The notes: generated by a model not told the origin, from the sequence alone. Shown: positions 53,187 through 62,186, counted from the first letter of the stretch. The stretch is 64,000 nt of DNA from Streptosporangium album (GCF_014203795.1 NZ_JACHJU010000001.1:2666001-2730000); one strand, 5' to 3'. Made by a program: numbers and translations.

Positions 53187-53662
53187 CCCACTCGTCCCGT
53201 ATCCAGAGCGGCCACCCGGATTCTGAGCTTGTCCAGCGCGCGGGCCGCCTGATTGCGCACCGTGCCGCGTGAGATGCCGAGAAGTTCGGCGATCTCATGA
53301 TCTGAGAGGTCCTCGTAGTACCGCAGGACCAGTACGGCCCGCTGCCTGGGCGGCAGGCCCTTGAGTTCGTTCCACAGCCCGATGTCGCCATCGAGGCGAT
53401 CATCGATATAGGGCGCCTCGGGGACCGCCGCGACCAGCCTCTCCCCGCGCAGTCGCCGCCAGACGCTGATGTGCAGGCGTGTCATGGTCGTGCGGACGTA
53501 CCCCTCCGGGTCATCTCTCTTGCGGATTCTGGACCAGGCGTCTCCCAGGCGCATCAGGGCCTCCTGGGTCAGGTCGGCCGCGTCCTCGGCATTACCGGTG
53601 AGCACGTAGCCATACCGGTAGAGCGCACTTCCCCGTGCGGCGACGAAATCGGTGAACTCCAC
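53183..53662 (-). CDS. SigE family ECF sigma factor
   Basis: A 159-residue sigma factor of the SigE/Sig-like group: MEFTDFVAARGSALYRYGYV start, region 2 with DAADLTQEALMRLGDAWSRI and region 4 with DHEIAELLGISRGTVRNQAA. It starts at ATG 53662. It is coupled to the membrane partner. Similar SigE-type genes occur at 62187. Confidence 0.9.
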   Translation of the reverse strand: MEFTDFVAARGSALYRYGYVLTGNAEDAADLTQEALMRLGDAWSRIRKRDDPEGYVRTTMTRLHISVWRRLRGERLVAAVPEAPYIDDRLDGDIGLWNELKGLPPRQRAVLVLRYYEDLSDHEIAELLGISRGTVRNQAARALDKLRIRVAALDTGRVG

Positions 53663-53805
53663 ACCTCCAGGGACGCGGGGAGCCGCCGTTCTGTTGCATC
53701 CCTCCCCGGCCCCGTCTCCCGCCCCCTGCCCCTCCGCCCGATTTTTCGCTGTACCGACTACGGCACAACATCAGCCGTTCATGCGGGTTTCCTAACGTGC
53801 CCGCC

Positions 53806-54990
53806 ATGAGAAGACCTATGACGATCGCAGTCGGCGCAGCCGTACTGGCACTGGCGATGATCACACCCGCGATGGCCGACCCAGGGCACTCGGAGTTCGG
53901 CCAGGCCACGCTGACCGGGTTCGCCTCCCTGCCGGCCCAGACGTTTGTGCCCAACAGCGAGCCGTCGGGCTCCCAGCTCGGCACGGCCCCGATCAACGGT
54001 GTCACCCCGCCGTTCGCCGGGCAGCCGGTACAGGGCTTCAGCGGCGTCGTGCGTCGGGGCGACGGCACCTTCGACGTGCTGTCCGACAACGGCTTCGGCT
54101 CCAAGGCCAACAGCGCCGACTACCTGCTCCGCGTGCACCGGGTCAGGCCCGACTTTCGGCAGGGCAAGGTCGAGGTGCTGGGCGGGTTCGGCCTGAGCGA
54201 CCCCGACGGCCTCGTGACCTGGCCGCTGATCCGGGCCGACCGGAAGCTGACCGGCGCCGACTTCGATGTGGAGTCGATCGTCCGGGCCTTCGACGGCACC
54301 TACTGGATCGGCGACGAGTTCGGTCCGTTCCTGCTGCACTTCTCGCCCACGGGCAAGCTGCTGGAGGCTCCCGTCTCGCTGCCCGGTGTGAAGGCGCCGG
54401 AGAACCCGTTCCTCAACGGCGAACAGCCCAACCTGGGTGGCAGCAAGGGTTTCGAGGGCATGGCCCGCTCGGTCGACGGCCGCAGGCTCTATCCCCTGCT
54501 GGAGGGCACCGTGGCCGGTGACCCGGCCGGGTCGCTGCGGATGAACGAATTCGACCTGCGCAAGCATGCCTACACCGGCAAGCGCTGGATCTACAAGCTC
54601 GACGATCCCGGCAACTCGATCGGCGACATGACCGCGATCGACCGGAACCGGTTCCTGGTCATCGAGCGCGACAACCTCCAGGGGGACGCGGCCAAGACCA
54701 AGCGCGTCTACCTGATCGACACCCGCGACAAGGACCTGCGCAAGACCCTCGTCGCCGACCTGCTCAACCTGGCCAACCCCCGAGGCCTGGGCGGATTCGG
54801 GAAGACCTTCCGCTTCCCGTTCCAGACCATCGAGGACATCGCGATCCTCGACGACCGGACCCTGGCCATCCTGGACGACAACAACTTCCCGTCCTCCTCC
54901 GGCCGTACCCCGGGCAAGCCCGACGACAACGAGTTCATCACCGTACGGCTGTCGCACCCGCTCCAGGCCGACCCCCGCGTCTACAAGTGA
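53806..54990 (+). CDS. Secreted esterase-like phytase family protein
   Basis: A 394-residue secreted protein of the esterase-like activity of phytase family (PF13449-type propeller). Signal peptide MRRPMTIAVGAAVLALAMIT ending PAMA; mature part with FSGVVRRGDGTFDVLSDNGF, DVESIVRAFDGTYWIGDEFG, KGFEGMARSVDGRRLYPLLE and IEDIAILDDRTLAILDDNNF motifs. ATG 53806 is preferred over GTG 53797. A terminator follows. Biochemical substrate not certain. Confidence 0.88.
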   Translation: MRRPMTIAVGAAVLALAMITPAMADPGHSEFGQATLTGFASLPAQTFVPNSEPSGSQLGTAPINGVTPPFAGQPVQGFSGVVRRGDGTFDVLSDNGFGSKANSADYLLRVHRVRPDFRQGKVEVLGGFGLSDPDGLVTWPLIRADRKLTGADFDVESIVRAFDGTYWIGDEFGPFLLHFSPTGKLLEAPVSLPGVKAPENPFLNGEQPNLGGSKGFEGMARSVDGRRLYPLLEGTVAGDPAGSLRMNEFDLRKHAYTGKRWIYKLDDPGNSIGDMTAIDRNRFLVIERDNLQGDAAKTKRVYLIDTRDKDLRKTLVADLLNLANPRGLGGFGKTFRFPFQTIEDIAILDDRTLAILDDNNFPSSSGRTPGKPDDNEFITVRLSHPLQADPRVYK

Positions 54991-54997
54991 CGGGCCG

Positions 54998-55028
54998 AGG
55001 GACTCTCCTCATCCGGTGGAGAGTCCCT
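54998..55028. terminator. Intrinsic terminator
   Basis: AGGGACTCTCC, nine-base loop, GGAGAGTCCCT: perfect 11-bp stem eight bases after the phytase-like gene. Confidence 0.8.
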
Positions 55029-55322
55029 GGCCTCACCAGGCGCCACGGTGGAGACGTCGGCCGCGGACGCCACAGGGGCGGCGCGGTGGCCGGTGGACGG
55101 TGAATATCCCCCAAGAACTCTCATCGCCAATCGATTCCATCAAATTCCACAATTCACATCGAAAGTGCAATGCCTCATGGGAGGCGAGCGCATTTTCCCA
55201 TCACCGTGTCGTCCATTTAACTTTTATTAGCCGAATAAATGTGCCGTCATTCCGATCACTGGGTATCTTTCCGCTGTCGCCGCCACAGCGGTTCACATAA
55301 CCCCGGTTCACCGGAATGACAG
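55029..55322. other. AT-rich intergenic region
   Basis: About 295 bases, of which the last 200 are strikingly AT-rich for this genome (ATCGATTCCATCAAATTCC, TTAACTTTTATTAGCC). No gene is seen. It likely holds the promoter of the collagen-repeat gene and may reflect foreign DNA. Confidence 0.45.
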
Positions 55323-56033
55323 ATGATATGGAATGAAATGACCTCTAACGGCAGCATGGGGGTTCCAGGTCCGCGGCGCGTCGAGCGGATCCAGGCCTGG
55401 ATCGTCGCGACGACAGTAATCGGCACATTTCTGACGGGAACGGCTCAGGCGCCGGCCAGTGCGGCCATCGGTGAATCCGATGCCGTCCGGCCGCCCCTGA
55501 GCTTCTACAGCGGCGAGGGGACTCTTCCCCACCGTTTCGGCGGCACTTCCACCAGGCCGGCGACCGGCGACCGAGAGGGCTGCAAGAACGGTTCCAGGCA
55601 GTCGAAATGCCTGCGCGGACCGCAGGGCCTCCCCGGAGCCCGAGGACCGCAGGGACTCCCCGGCGTGCCAGGATCGCAGGGACCTCAAGGGATGCAGGGA
55701 CCGCGTGGCCCGCAGGGCCTGGGGGCGAGCATCGCCATGGCATTCCAGGGCAGCCTCACGTTCATCGGAGCCGTCAGTGATGACGGAGCGACGTTCATCC
55801 GGGACCTGCGGACGTCACCCCGCTGGTCCGACATCTCCTCCCTGCCCAACTATCCCGGCGGCGTGGCCTCCGTGGCCCTGGCCAGCATGGGCAACGACAT
55901 CCACGTCACGGTGCGGAGCGCGGGTGAGATCGCCTACACGAGATGCACCGTCCAGCCCACCCCGGGGACGCCCGGAAACCCGGCGTGGCCGGGAAACTGT
56001 ACGGCCTTCGTCAACCTGACCCCGCCGAACTGA
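55323..56033 (+). CDS. Secreted protein with collagen-like Gly-X-Y repeats
   Basis: A 236-residue protein with an N-terminal membrane or signal segment (WIVATTVIGTFLTGTAQAPA), a variable region with Cys, then about a dozen Gly-X-Y triplets (GPQGLPGARGPQGLPGVPG and following) and a C-terminal beta domain ending in Cys-containing TPGNPAWPGNCTAFV. Collagen-like stalks in bacteria usually support surface or spore proteins. The start may be ATG 55323 or 55338. No family name for the C-terminal domain. Confidence 0.78.
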   Translation: MIWNEMTSNGSMGVPGPRRVERIQAWIVATTVIGTFLTGTAQAPASAAIGESDAVRPPLSFYSGEGTLPHRFGGTSTRPATGDREGCKNGSRQSKCLRGPQGLPGARGPQGLPGVPGSQGPQGMQGPRGPQGLGASIAMAFQGSLTFIGAVSDDGATFIRDLRTSPRWSDISSLPNYPGGVASVALASMGNDIHVTVRSAGEIAYTRCTVQPTPGTPGNPAWPGNCTAFVNLTPPN

Positions 56034-56121
56034 GTCCCACCGGCCCGGCAGGCGGCTTCCGAAAGGAATTCCGTCACCGCCGTGCGCGGTCTGACACCGC
56101 TCCAGGATATGGTGCCGATCC

Positions 56122-56763
56122 GTGGACGTTCTCAGTTCGATCCTTTCGTTCGCCGTCGTCGTGGGGCTGCTGACGCTCACGCCCGGGCTGGACACCGCCC
56201 TCGTTCTACGCACGTCGCTGCTTTCCGGCAGAAGGTCGGCCTGGGGCGTGGTGCTCGGTATCCAGGCCGGAACACTGCTCTGGGGCGCCCTGACCGCTGC
56301 CGGCCTCTCCGCTCTCCTTGCGGCCTCCCACCTCGCCTACGAGGTCCTGCGCTGGGCGGGTGCGGCCTATCTCGTATGGATGGGCGCCCAGATGCTCTGG
56401 CGCAGCCGTAAAGGTAAAGGTGACGCGGATGAGGCCGCGGCGTCCGGAGAGCCCGGAAACGGTGAATGGTGGTCCGCGTTCCGCCGTGGCCTGCTGACCA
56501 ATCTGCTCAACCCCAAGGTGGGCGTCTTCTACGTAGCGATGCTCCCCCAGTTCATGCCGGATGGTGTGCCCCATGTCGTGATGGGGCTCCTGTTGGCGGG
56601 CGTCCATGTCTGTGAGGGGGCGTTGTGGTGCGCCCTGCTCATCGGGTTCACCGGCCTGGTGCGCGACTGGTTGCGCAGACCGTCCGTCAGACGCGGCCTG
56701 GACCGGCTCACGGGCCTCATCGTGATCGGATTCGGCCTACGGCTGGCAGCGCAACAGCAGTGA
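56122..56763 (+). CDS. LysE/RhtB family exporter
   Basis: A 213-residue membrane protein with about six hydrophobic segments of the LysE/RhtB amino-acid exporter family; the N-terminal TPGLDTALVLRTSLLSGRRS and the GAAYLVWMGAQMLWRSRKG segment are typical. The start is GTG 56122. It stands alone before a TetR gene. Substrate unknown. Confidence 0.87.
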   Translation: MDVLSSILSFAVVVGLLTLTPGLDTALVLRTSLLSGRRSAWGVVLGIQAGTLLWGALTAAGLSALLAASHLAYEVLRWAGAAYLVWMGAQMLWRSRKGKGDADEAAASGEPGNGEWWSAFRRGLLTNLLNPKVGVFYVAMLPQFMPDGVPHVVMGLLLAGVHVCEGALWCALLIGFTGLVRDWLRRPSVRRGLDRLTGLIVIGFGLRLAAQQQ

Positions 56764-56927
56764 ATCACCCGGACCGTACGCCCTTTCGACGCGAGATGCC
56801 GAAGCGCTGAGGCGTCGTTCTCCGGAGCGATGGAGAGCTGCGACCCGGCGGTATCCGGAGAGGGAGCTCCCAGGTCACGATGGCCCGGTAATGTCAGCGG
56901 GGATAGCCCCGTTTGGCAAGGAGCACC

Positions 56928-57521
56928 ATGACGTCGCCCGGCGCCGACCTCCCACCGCGCGCCCGGCCGGAGCGTCCCCGCCGAGCGGACGCGCAACGCA
57001 ACTACGAGTCGCTGCTGGCCTCGGCCAAGAGGGTCTTCGACGAGCAGGGCGTCGACGCGCCCCTCGACGACGTCGCCCGCCGGGCAGGGGTCGGTAACGC
57101 CACCATGTACCGCCACTTCCCGACCCGACGTGAGTTGATCATCGCCGTCTACGCCGACGAGGTGACGGAACTCTGTGCCCGGGGCGAGACCCTGCTCGGA
57201 GAGGAACCACCCGGTGACGCGCTCTTCACCTGGCTGAGAACATTCATCGCGCACGTCGCCACCAAACGGGAACTGGCGCTGGCGCTCGCCGACGATCACG
57301 GTGGACAACGCTCGACGCTGTTCCACCGCTGGCACGCGGCGATGCACGCGTCCGCGTCCGCGCTGCTCACCCGGGCGCAACGGGCCGGCGCCGTCCGCGC
57401 CGACCTCGACACGTCCGACCTTCTCGCACTGGCCAACGGCATCGCGCTGACCGGCGCGGACAGCGATCAGGCCGAGCGGCTCCTCCTCCTCATCCGGCAC
57501 GGTACGGATATCGGCCGATGA
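56928..57521 (+). CDS. TetR family regulator
   Basis: A 197-residue TetR protein starting MTSPGADLPPRARPERPRRA at ATG 56928, with AAGGAG seven bases upstream. The helix-turn-helix LDDVARRAGVGNATMYRHFP is canonical, and the C-terminal domain resembles SCO-type TetR proteins. Target not evident; the upstream LysE exporter is a candidate. Confidence 0.88.
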   Translation: MTSPGADLPPRARPERPRRADAQRNYESLLASAKRVFDEQGVDAPLDDVARRAGVGNATMYRHFPTRRELIIAVYADEVTELCARGETLLGEEPPGDALFTWLRTFIAHVATKRELALALADDHGGQRSTLFHRWHAAMHASASALLTRAQRAGAVRADLDTSDLLALANGIALTGADSDQAERLLLLIRHGTDIGR

Positions 57522-57619
57522 GGAGGGTCGACGGTCACCCGTCCCCGCGCTGACCGGCGGGATCGACTGTCCGGCTCCACGGACAGCGCTCGGTGGGGCC
57601 CCTCGGCCCGCGCGGGCCG

Positions 57620-58366
57620 CTACGAGACGGCCGCCAGGTCGAGCAGCGGCTTCTCCAAGGTTTCGACGATCCCCGAATCGGTCTCGCGCAGCTCCCTCAG
57701 GAGTGCCCGCGTCGCCGCACCGAGGGCGCGGGAGAGCTCGCCGGCATCGAGCGTGTGGACGAGCGCTTCCCGGACGGGTCCGGTGACGTCGTGAGGCAGG
57801 CGGTCCGCGCCCTTGGCGTGAGCCGTGGGGTGGCCCAGGCGGAGACAGGCAAGGGCCAGGATGTGGTCGCGGATGCCGCTGATCCAGTATTCCGCCTGCC
57901 ACAGAGCTCCGCGCTCGATGGAGATCCGGGCATGGAGAACATGGTGCCAGGCGAGGCCGATCAGGTGTCCCGGGGCGGTCTCTCCCTGTCGCCGCTCCAC
58001 CGCGTCACCGAAGACGACCCGGAAGCCTCCGCTGCCGAGCGGGCCGAACGCGGCGGCGGGGGTGAACCCCAGGTCGATCTCCAGCAGCTCACCGAGAAGG
58101 AAGGCACGGTAGGTCGCGGGACCGGCGTGAAGGTCGAAGTGGTGGATCGCGCCGAGCTCTCGGTACGCGAACGCGCTCCAGTCGCTCAGCGCTTCCTCTA
58201 CCGTGACTCCGTCCGCCACTCCGAAGAAGAGGTCCACATCGGACCAGCGGTCCTCGGCGTCTCGTGCGGCAGACCCGGTGAGCGCGGCCCCGACGATCCT
58301 CTCGTCCTCGCGGGCCCGTTCGAGCAGCCGCGTCCGCACGTGCCGGCGTCGATCAACGGTGAACAT
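57620..58366 (-). CDS. Nucleotidyltransferase domain protein
   Basis: A 248-residue protein with the nucleotidyltransferase signature GSAARDAEDRWSDVDLFF (GS, then D-x-D after about nine residues). The helical C-terminal half (residues about 100-248) resembles aminoglycoside-nucleotidyltransferase-like or kanamycin nucleotidyltransferase proteins, but a resistance role is not established. ATG 58366 is chosen; upstream the frame continues to IS copy B without a good start. Confidence 0.8.
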   Translation of the reverse strand: MFTVDRRRHVRTRLLERAREDERIVGAALTGSAARDAEDRWSDVDLFFGVADGVTVEEALSDWSAFAYRELGAIHHFDLHAGPATYRAFLLGELLEIDLGFTPAAAFGPLGSGGFRVVFGDAVERRQGETAPGHLIGLAWHHVLHARISIERGALWQAEYWISGIRDHILALACLRLGHPTAHAKGADRLPHDVTGPVREALVHTLDAGELSRALGAATRALLRELRETDSGIVETLEKPLLDLAAVS

Positions 58367-58562
58367 GATCTCGACCCTACCGGGCGGCACCTCTCGCACC
58401 CGCTGCGCTGTTCCGCCGGGCCAAGACCCCCTGGCTCTCCCCCTGTGTCTCCATGGCGGAGCCACGATTGTCTCCCTGAACCCATACATGTCCATCCGAG
58501 ACAGTGAGAGGTCCGAACTCGACGCGGGACGCGGGCGCGTTGAGCAGGTAGGGCTCATCCAG

Positions 58563-59566
58563 TGAGTCATTGTCAGCAACCGGCGTTCACGCTGGGTGAC
58601 AGCTGCTTGTGAGCTTGCTCCCGGTGGAAGAGGACGAGCGCCGCGGCGACGATACCGCCGATCTTCCAAGGGCACTTGCTGACGTTCCGCAGTGCCTTGA
58701 ACCGCATCTTGAGCTGGGCGTTCGCTCGTTCGGCGAGGGCTCGGAGCGCACCGTGGACCTTGTTGTACTGGATCTGATCGTCGGTGAGTGTGCCACCCCG
58801 AGACCTCTTGTACGGCAGGCGAAACCCCATACCCGCATCGACGTAGCCGAGGTCGGCCAACGTGATCAGCCCGTCCTCGGCGGCCTTGGCCAGCAGGTCG
58901 AGGAGGCCGTGCAGGCGGGCACAGGTGAGATCGTGTTCACGGCCGGGCCGTACCTCAGAAGTCCACAGCGGGTCGCCGCCGGGGCTGGACAGGACCTGAA
59001 TGTTGCCGCCGTGCTGCTTGTGTTTTCCACTCCACCACAGGTCGGCGCCGTTCGGGCCCAGGGCGCGGCAGCGGTCGGTTTCGATCAGCGTGCCATCCAG
59101 ATGCAGGTGGGTGTAGCCGGCGGCCTTCGCCGCCGTGAGCGCCTCCTGTAGCGTCGGCGCCTGGGCCTTCAATACGGTGACCCCTTCTTCGACGTACCGA
59201 TCACAGGTCGCGTGCGAGATGGCGTTATCGGCGGCCGGCCGGGCGATCCGAGCGCCGTCCACCAGCCAGCGGATGATCAGAACGGCCTGCTTGAACTCGC
59301 CCAGCGCCCGAGTGCCCGCGCGGGTGCGGCGCCGTACCCGCTCGGCGCGCAACAGCCCGGCCAGAAACAGCACAACCTCGCGCGGCATGTCCAACTCGGC
59401 TGTGTAGGTGATACTGGAGGTCACGTGAAGCCCTTGTGTGCGGTGCGGTGGATCCTTCGACAAGACCCACCCCTACCAGGGGCTTCACGCTTTTCTCTAC
59501 TTGATCACTCCCACGCCCGCCGTGATCGGCTACACACGGTCATCGACCGTTGCTGACAACGTCTCA
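58563..59566 (-). mobile_element. IS5-type insertion sequence, copy B
   Basis: Same 1004-bp element as copy A, same orientation, with no difference found in the stretches compared. It lies between the nucleotidyltransferase gene and the integrase remnant, whose 5' part is missing. No target duplication is visible. Confidence 0.92.
58573..59463 (-). CDS. IS5 family transposase, copy B
   Basis: Identical protein to the one at 38010-38900. Two identical copies of an intact gene suggest an active or recently active element. Confidence 0.9.
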   Translation of the reverse strand: MSKDPPHRTQGLHVTSSITYTAELDMPREVVLFLAGLLRAERVRRRTRAGTRALGEFKQAVLIIRWLVDGARIARPAADNAISHATCDRYVEEGVTVLKAQAPTLQEALTAAKAAGYTHLHLDGTLIETDRCRALGPNGADLWWSGKHKQHGGNIQVLSSPGGDPLWTSEVRPGREHDLTCARLHGLLDLLAKAAEDGLITLADLGYVDAGMGFRLPYKRSRGGTLTDDQIQYNKVHGALRALAERANAQLKMRFKALRNVSKCPWKIGGIVAAALVLFHREQAHKQLSPSVNAGC

Positions 59567-59746
59567 CTGGCCAGCGAATCGAGCTGGCATACGTCCGAGT
59601 CCGCGGCACCGATGATGGCCCAGGTATCAGCACGCTGGTTGCATGGGTCCGCTGCCTGTAAGTCAACGCGCCTCCGGCGGGGGCGCTCCGGCTCCGGGAT
59701 GATCGCAACAGGCGTGCTCGTGGGTTGCGGCGTCGTAGAGGGCTGA

Positions 59747-60418
59747 GGTGGAAGCCTGATCATCCCGCCCACCATCGACCCGGGACAAGCAGAGCGGGCC
59801 AGGGTCACGGGGTCAGACCCTCACAAGTGCGGCGAGAAGTGGCACCGCTGGCCCTGCAAGAAGAAGTGCAGGGATCACGGACACAACTCCGGCTGTAAGG
59901 CGGACTGCAAGAAGCAGGGGCACACCTGCTACAAGCAGGTCTGTCTCAAGGACTGCACGAGCCACGCCGATAGGTGCCCAAAACGCACGGGCGGAGGCGT
60001 CGTCTTCCGGCAGCGCAAGGGCAAGAGCAAGCTCACCCTCCAGTGCCCACCCGAACTCCTGGCGCTCCTCAAGGCACACCGCAAGGTCCAGGCCGCGGAA
60101 CGCCTCAAGGCGGGGGACCGCTGGGAGGACCACGACCTCGTGTTCGCCACCCCGCACGGTAGCCCGATCGAACGCACCGAGGATTGGAAGGTGTGGAAGG
60201 TGATTCTCAAGCAGGCCGGAGTACGGGACGTCAGGGTGCACGACGCTCGTCACACGGCTGCGACGCTCCTCATCGAGCAGGGTGTGAACATCCGCGTCGT
60301 TCAGGAAGTCCTCGGCCACACGAGAGTGACCACGACCGAGCGGTACACGCACGTTTCCACACCACTCATGCGTGACGCCGGGGAGCGGCTGGCCTTGGCA
60401 CTCTGGGGAAAACCGTGA
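59747..60418 (+). pseudogene. int: Tyrosine recombinase (integrase), C-terminal remnant
   Basis: The frame opens after a stop at 59744 and has no N-terminal domain. It encodes a Cys/His-rich segment (HKCGEKWHRWPCKKKCRDHG) as in actinomycete integrases, then LQCPPELLALLKAHRKVQ and the catalytic C-terminal part: HDARHTAATLLIEQGVNIRV with the HxxR box and LGHTRVTTTERYTH with the final catalytic Tyr. An Arg of the N-terminal half of the catalytic domain is missing. It ends 86 bases from tRNA-Ser, the usual place for an integrase of an element inserted in a tRNA gene. Confidence 0.85.
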
Positions 60419-60465
60419 GCCGTTGCAACTAGGACTGCAACTATGACGCCCCTGAAGATCAAAAA

Positions 60466-60496
60466 GGCCCTCTCCCAAAATCTGGGAGAGGGCCTC
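60466..60496. terminator. Intrinsic terminator between integrase and tRNA-Ser
   Basis: AGGCCCTCTCCCA, five-base loop, TGGGAGAGGGCCT: perfect 13-bp stem serving both directions. Confidence 0.85.
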
Positions 60497-60503
60497 TGAA
60501 CTG

Positions 60504-60592
60504 CGGAGGCTGGGAGATTTGAACTCCCGATGGCATTGCTGCCAAACCGCATTAGCAGTGCGGCGCCATAGACCGGACTAGGCGAAGCCTCC
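60504..60592 (-). tRNA. tRNA-Ser (anticodon GCT)
   Basis: 89 nt on the minus strand; long variable arm typical of Ser tRNAs, acceptor GGAGGCT/AGCCTCC, anticodon loop CTGCTAA with GCT, T-arm TTCAAAT. CCA not encoded. A likely integration site for the element whose integrase remnant is adjacent. Confidence 0.93.
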
Positions 60593-60684
60593 TGGTTGCC
60601 TTCTGGCTCAGCACAGAGTACCGGCCATTCGCCAAGGCGGCAAAGCGGTTGGCGTCCGCGTCGTCGAGAACCGAGCCGGGCAAG

Positions 60685-60727
60685 TTATCCACCGTCTGTG
60701 GATAACATTGCCCACCCCTGTGGATAG
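60685..60727. promoter_or_regulatory. Cluster of three DnaA-box-like sites
   Basis: TTATCCACC (60685), TGTGGATAA (60697) and TGTGGATAG (60719) occur within 43 bases in the gap between tRNA-Ser and the YceI gene, which otherwise holds no gene. These match DnaA boxes (TTATCCACA consensus). Not a chromosomal origin by itself; it could regulate or titrate DnaA. Confidence 0.6.
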
Positions 60728-60869
60728 AGTCAAGGTTACCCAGGTGGGAAGGGTGGGATGCCTGGGGATTCTCATAGTGAAAGACGGGATGTCTCACCCT
60801 GAGGACACCTGAGGACTCCCTCCCCACCCACGGGCATCGTGAGGAAGGAGTCTGGGCAGATCGTGGAGA

Positions 60870-61430
60870 TCAGGCGGGGTTGGCTTCGCCCTCGATCTCG
60901 ATCTTGATCTTCTTGCCGACCAGGACGCCGCCGGTCTCCAGGGCCTGGTTCCAGGTCAGGCCGAACTCCTCACGGTCGATCTCGGTCGTGATGGAGAAAC
61001 CCCAGACATCCTGGCCCCAGGGGTTGGTGCCGGCGCCGCCGTACTCGACGGTGAGCTCGACCTGCTTGGTGAGGTCGCGGATGGTGAGGTCACCCAGGAG
61101 GGTGAACTCGTCGCCGGAGTGGCCGGTCACGCGGGTGCTGCGGAAGGTGATCTCAGGAAACTTCTCCGTCGAGAGGAAGTCGTCGCTGCGCAGGTGCCCG
61201 TCACGGTCGGCGATACCGGTGTTGATGCTCCCGGCCTTGATCGAGAGCTGGGCGGAGGAGTCGAGAGGGTTCTCGGCGACCGTGACCGTCCCGGCGAAAT
61301 CGGTGAAGCTTCCACGGACCTTGCTCACCATCATGTGCTTGACGGTGAAGCCGATGTGGGTGTGGGCGGCGTCAAGGGCGAAGGTGCCGGCGGTGGGGAG
61401 CTGAAGGTCTTCCCAGGTCCGAGTGGTCAT
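60870..61430 (-). CDS. YceI family protein
   Basis: A 186-residue cytosolic lipocalin-like protein that binds polyisoprenoids or amphiphiles in characterised members. N-terminal AGTFALDAAHTHIGFTVKHM and the later FPEITFRSTRV are typical. It has no signal peptide. It is divergent from a MarR gene, a common pairing for YceI genes under MarR control. Confidence 0.92.
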   Translation of the reverse strand: MTTRTWEDLQLPTAGTFALDAAHTHIGFTVKHMMVSKVRGSFTDFAGTVTVAENPLDSSAQLSIKAGSINTGIADRDGHLRSDDFLSTEKFPEITFRSTRVTGHSGDEFTLLGDLTIRDLTKQVELTVEYGGAGTNPWGQDVWGFSITTEIDREEFGLTWNQALETGGVLVGKKIKIEIEGEANPA

Positions 61431-61531
61431 GTCTACTCCCGAAGAGGTGCTTGCTGTGCAGATGATTGCGACAACAGATTTCTACACGAGGAATATTCCG
61501 TCCGTCAACTATCGTCGGATACAGTGTGAAC

Positions 61532-62032
61532 GTGATCCCCTTTGACGATTCCCGGCTGACCGCGATGGGCCTCCTTGCCGAGGCCTACAGCGGTCTGCTG
61601 GCGAAGACGCACCTGTCCTTCTCGGCCGGGGGGCTCTCGGACATCGACTTCGAGGCCCTGATCCGGCTGGCACGCTCGCCGGGCCAGAGCCTGCGCATGA
61701 GCGACCTGGCCGCGCAGACCGGACTGTCCACCAGTGGGGTGACCAGAGTCGTGGACCGGCTGGAGCGCGAGGGGCTGGTCATGAGGCAGCCATGTTCCAC
61801 TGACCGCCGAGCCTCCTACGCGGCCATCACCGACGCGGGCGTCGACCGGCTCGGCGTCGTGCTCCCCCAACACCTGACCGATGTCGAAACCTGGTTCACC
61901 GGCCTGCTCTCTCCCGAGCAGCTCAGCACCTTCCTGGACACGCTCAGAATCATCCGCGACGCCGTACGGCCATGTGCCACGGCGGGGGCGGAACGGGGGG
62001 CGGCGGAGGGTGAGCTCGCACCGTCCGACTGA
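61532..62032 (+). CDS. MarR family regulator
   Basis: A 166-residue MarR protein. TACAGT lies seven bases before GTG 61532 with no ribosome binding site between, so the transcript may be leaderless; GTG 61526 or the longer ATG 61466 are alternatives. The winged helix SDLAAQTGLSTSGVTRVVDR with wing STDRRASYAAITDAG is canonical. Probably controls the divergent YceI gene. Confidence 0.87.
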   Translation: MIPFDDSRLTAMGLLAEAYSGLLAKTHLSFSAGGLSDIDFEALIRLARSPGQSLRMSDLAAQTGLSTSGVTRVVDRLEREGLVMRQPCSTDRRASYAAITDAGVDRLGVVLPQHLTDVETWFTGLLSPEQLSTFLDTLRIIRDAVRPCATAGAERGAAEGELAPSD

Positions 62033-62186
62033 TATCGGACCCGCGGCCGCCGACGGGCGCGGCACGAGGACCAGGACCGGTTCTCCTTCAAGGCCCGCCG
62101 CCCTCCGTACCGGGTGACCTTGATCGAGACGATGGCGAGGCTCCTAAGCCCGCTCAGCGCCGGGCGGCGGCTGAACCGGCCACCTG

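Noticed and set aside
53779-54957. Minus-strand frame of 392 codons opposite the phytase-like gene
   Set aside because: Mirror of a clear secreted protein gene with signal peptide and family motifs on the plus strand.
60552-60827. Minus-strand frame of 91 codons between tRNA-Ser and YceI
   Set aside because: Overlaps the tRNA and the DnaA-box cluster, poor codon pattern and no family similarity.
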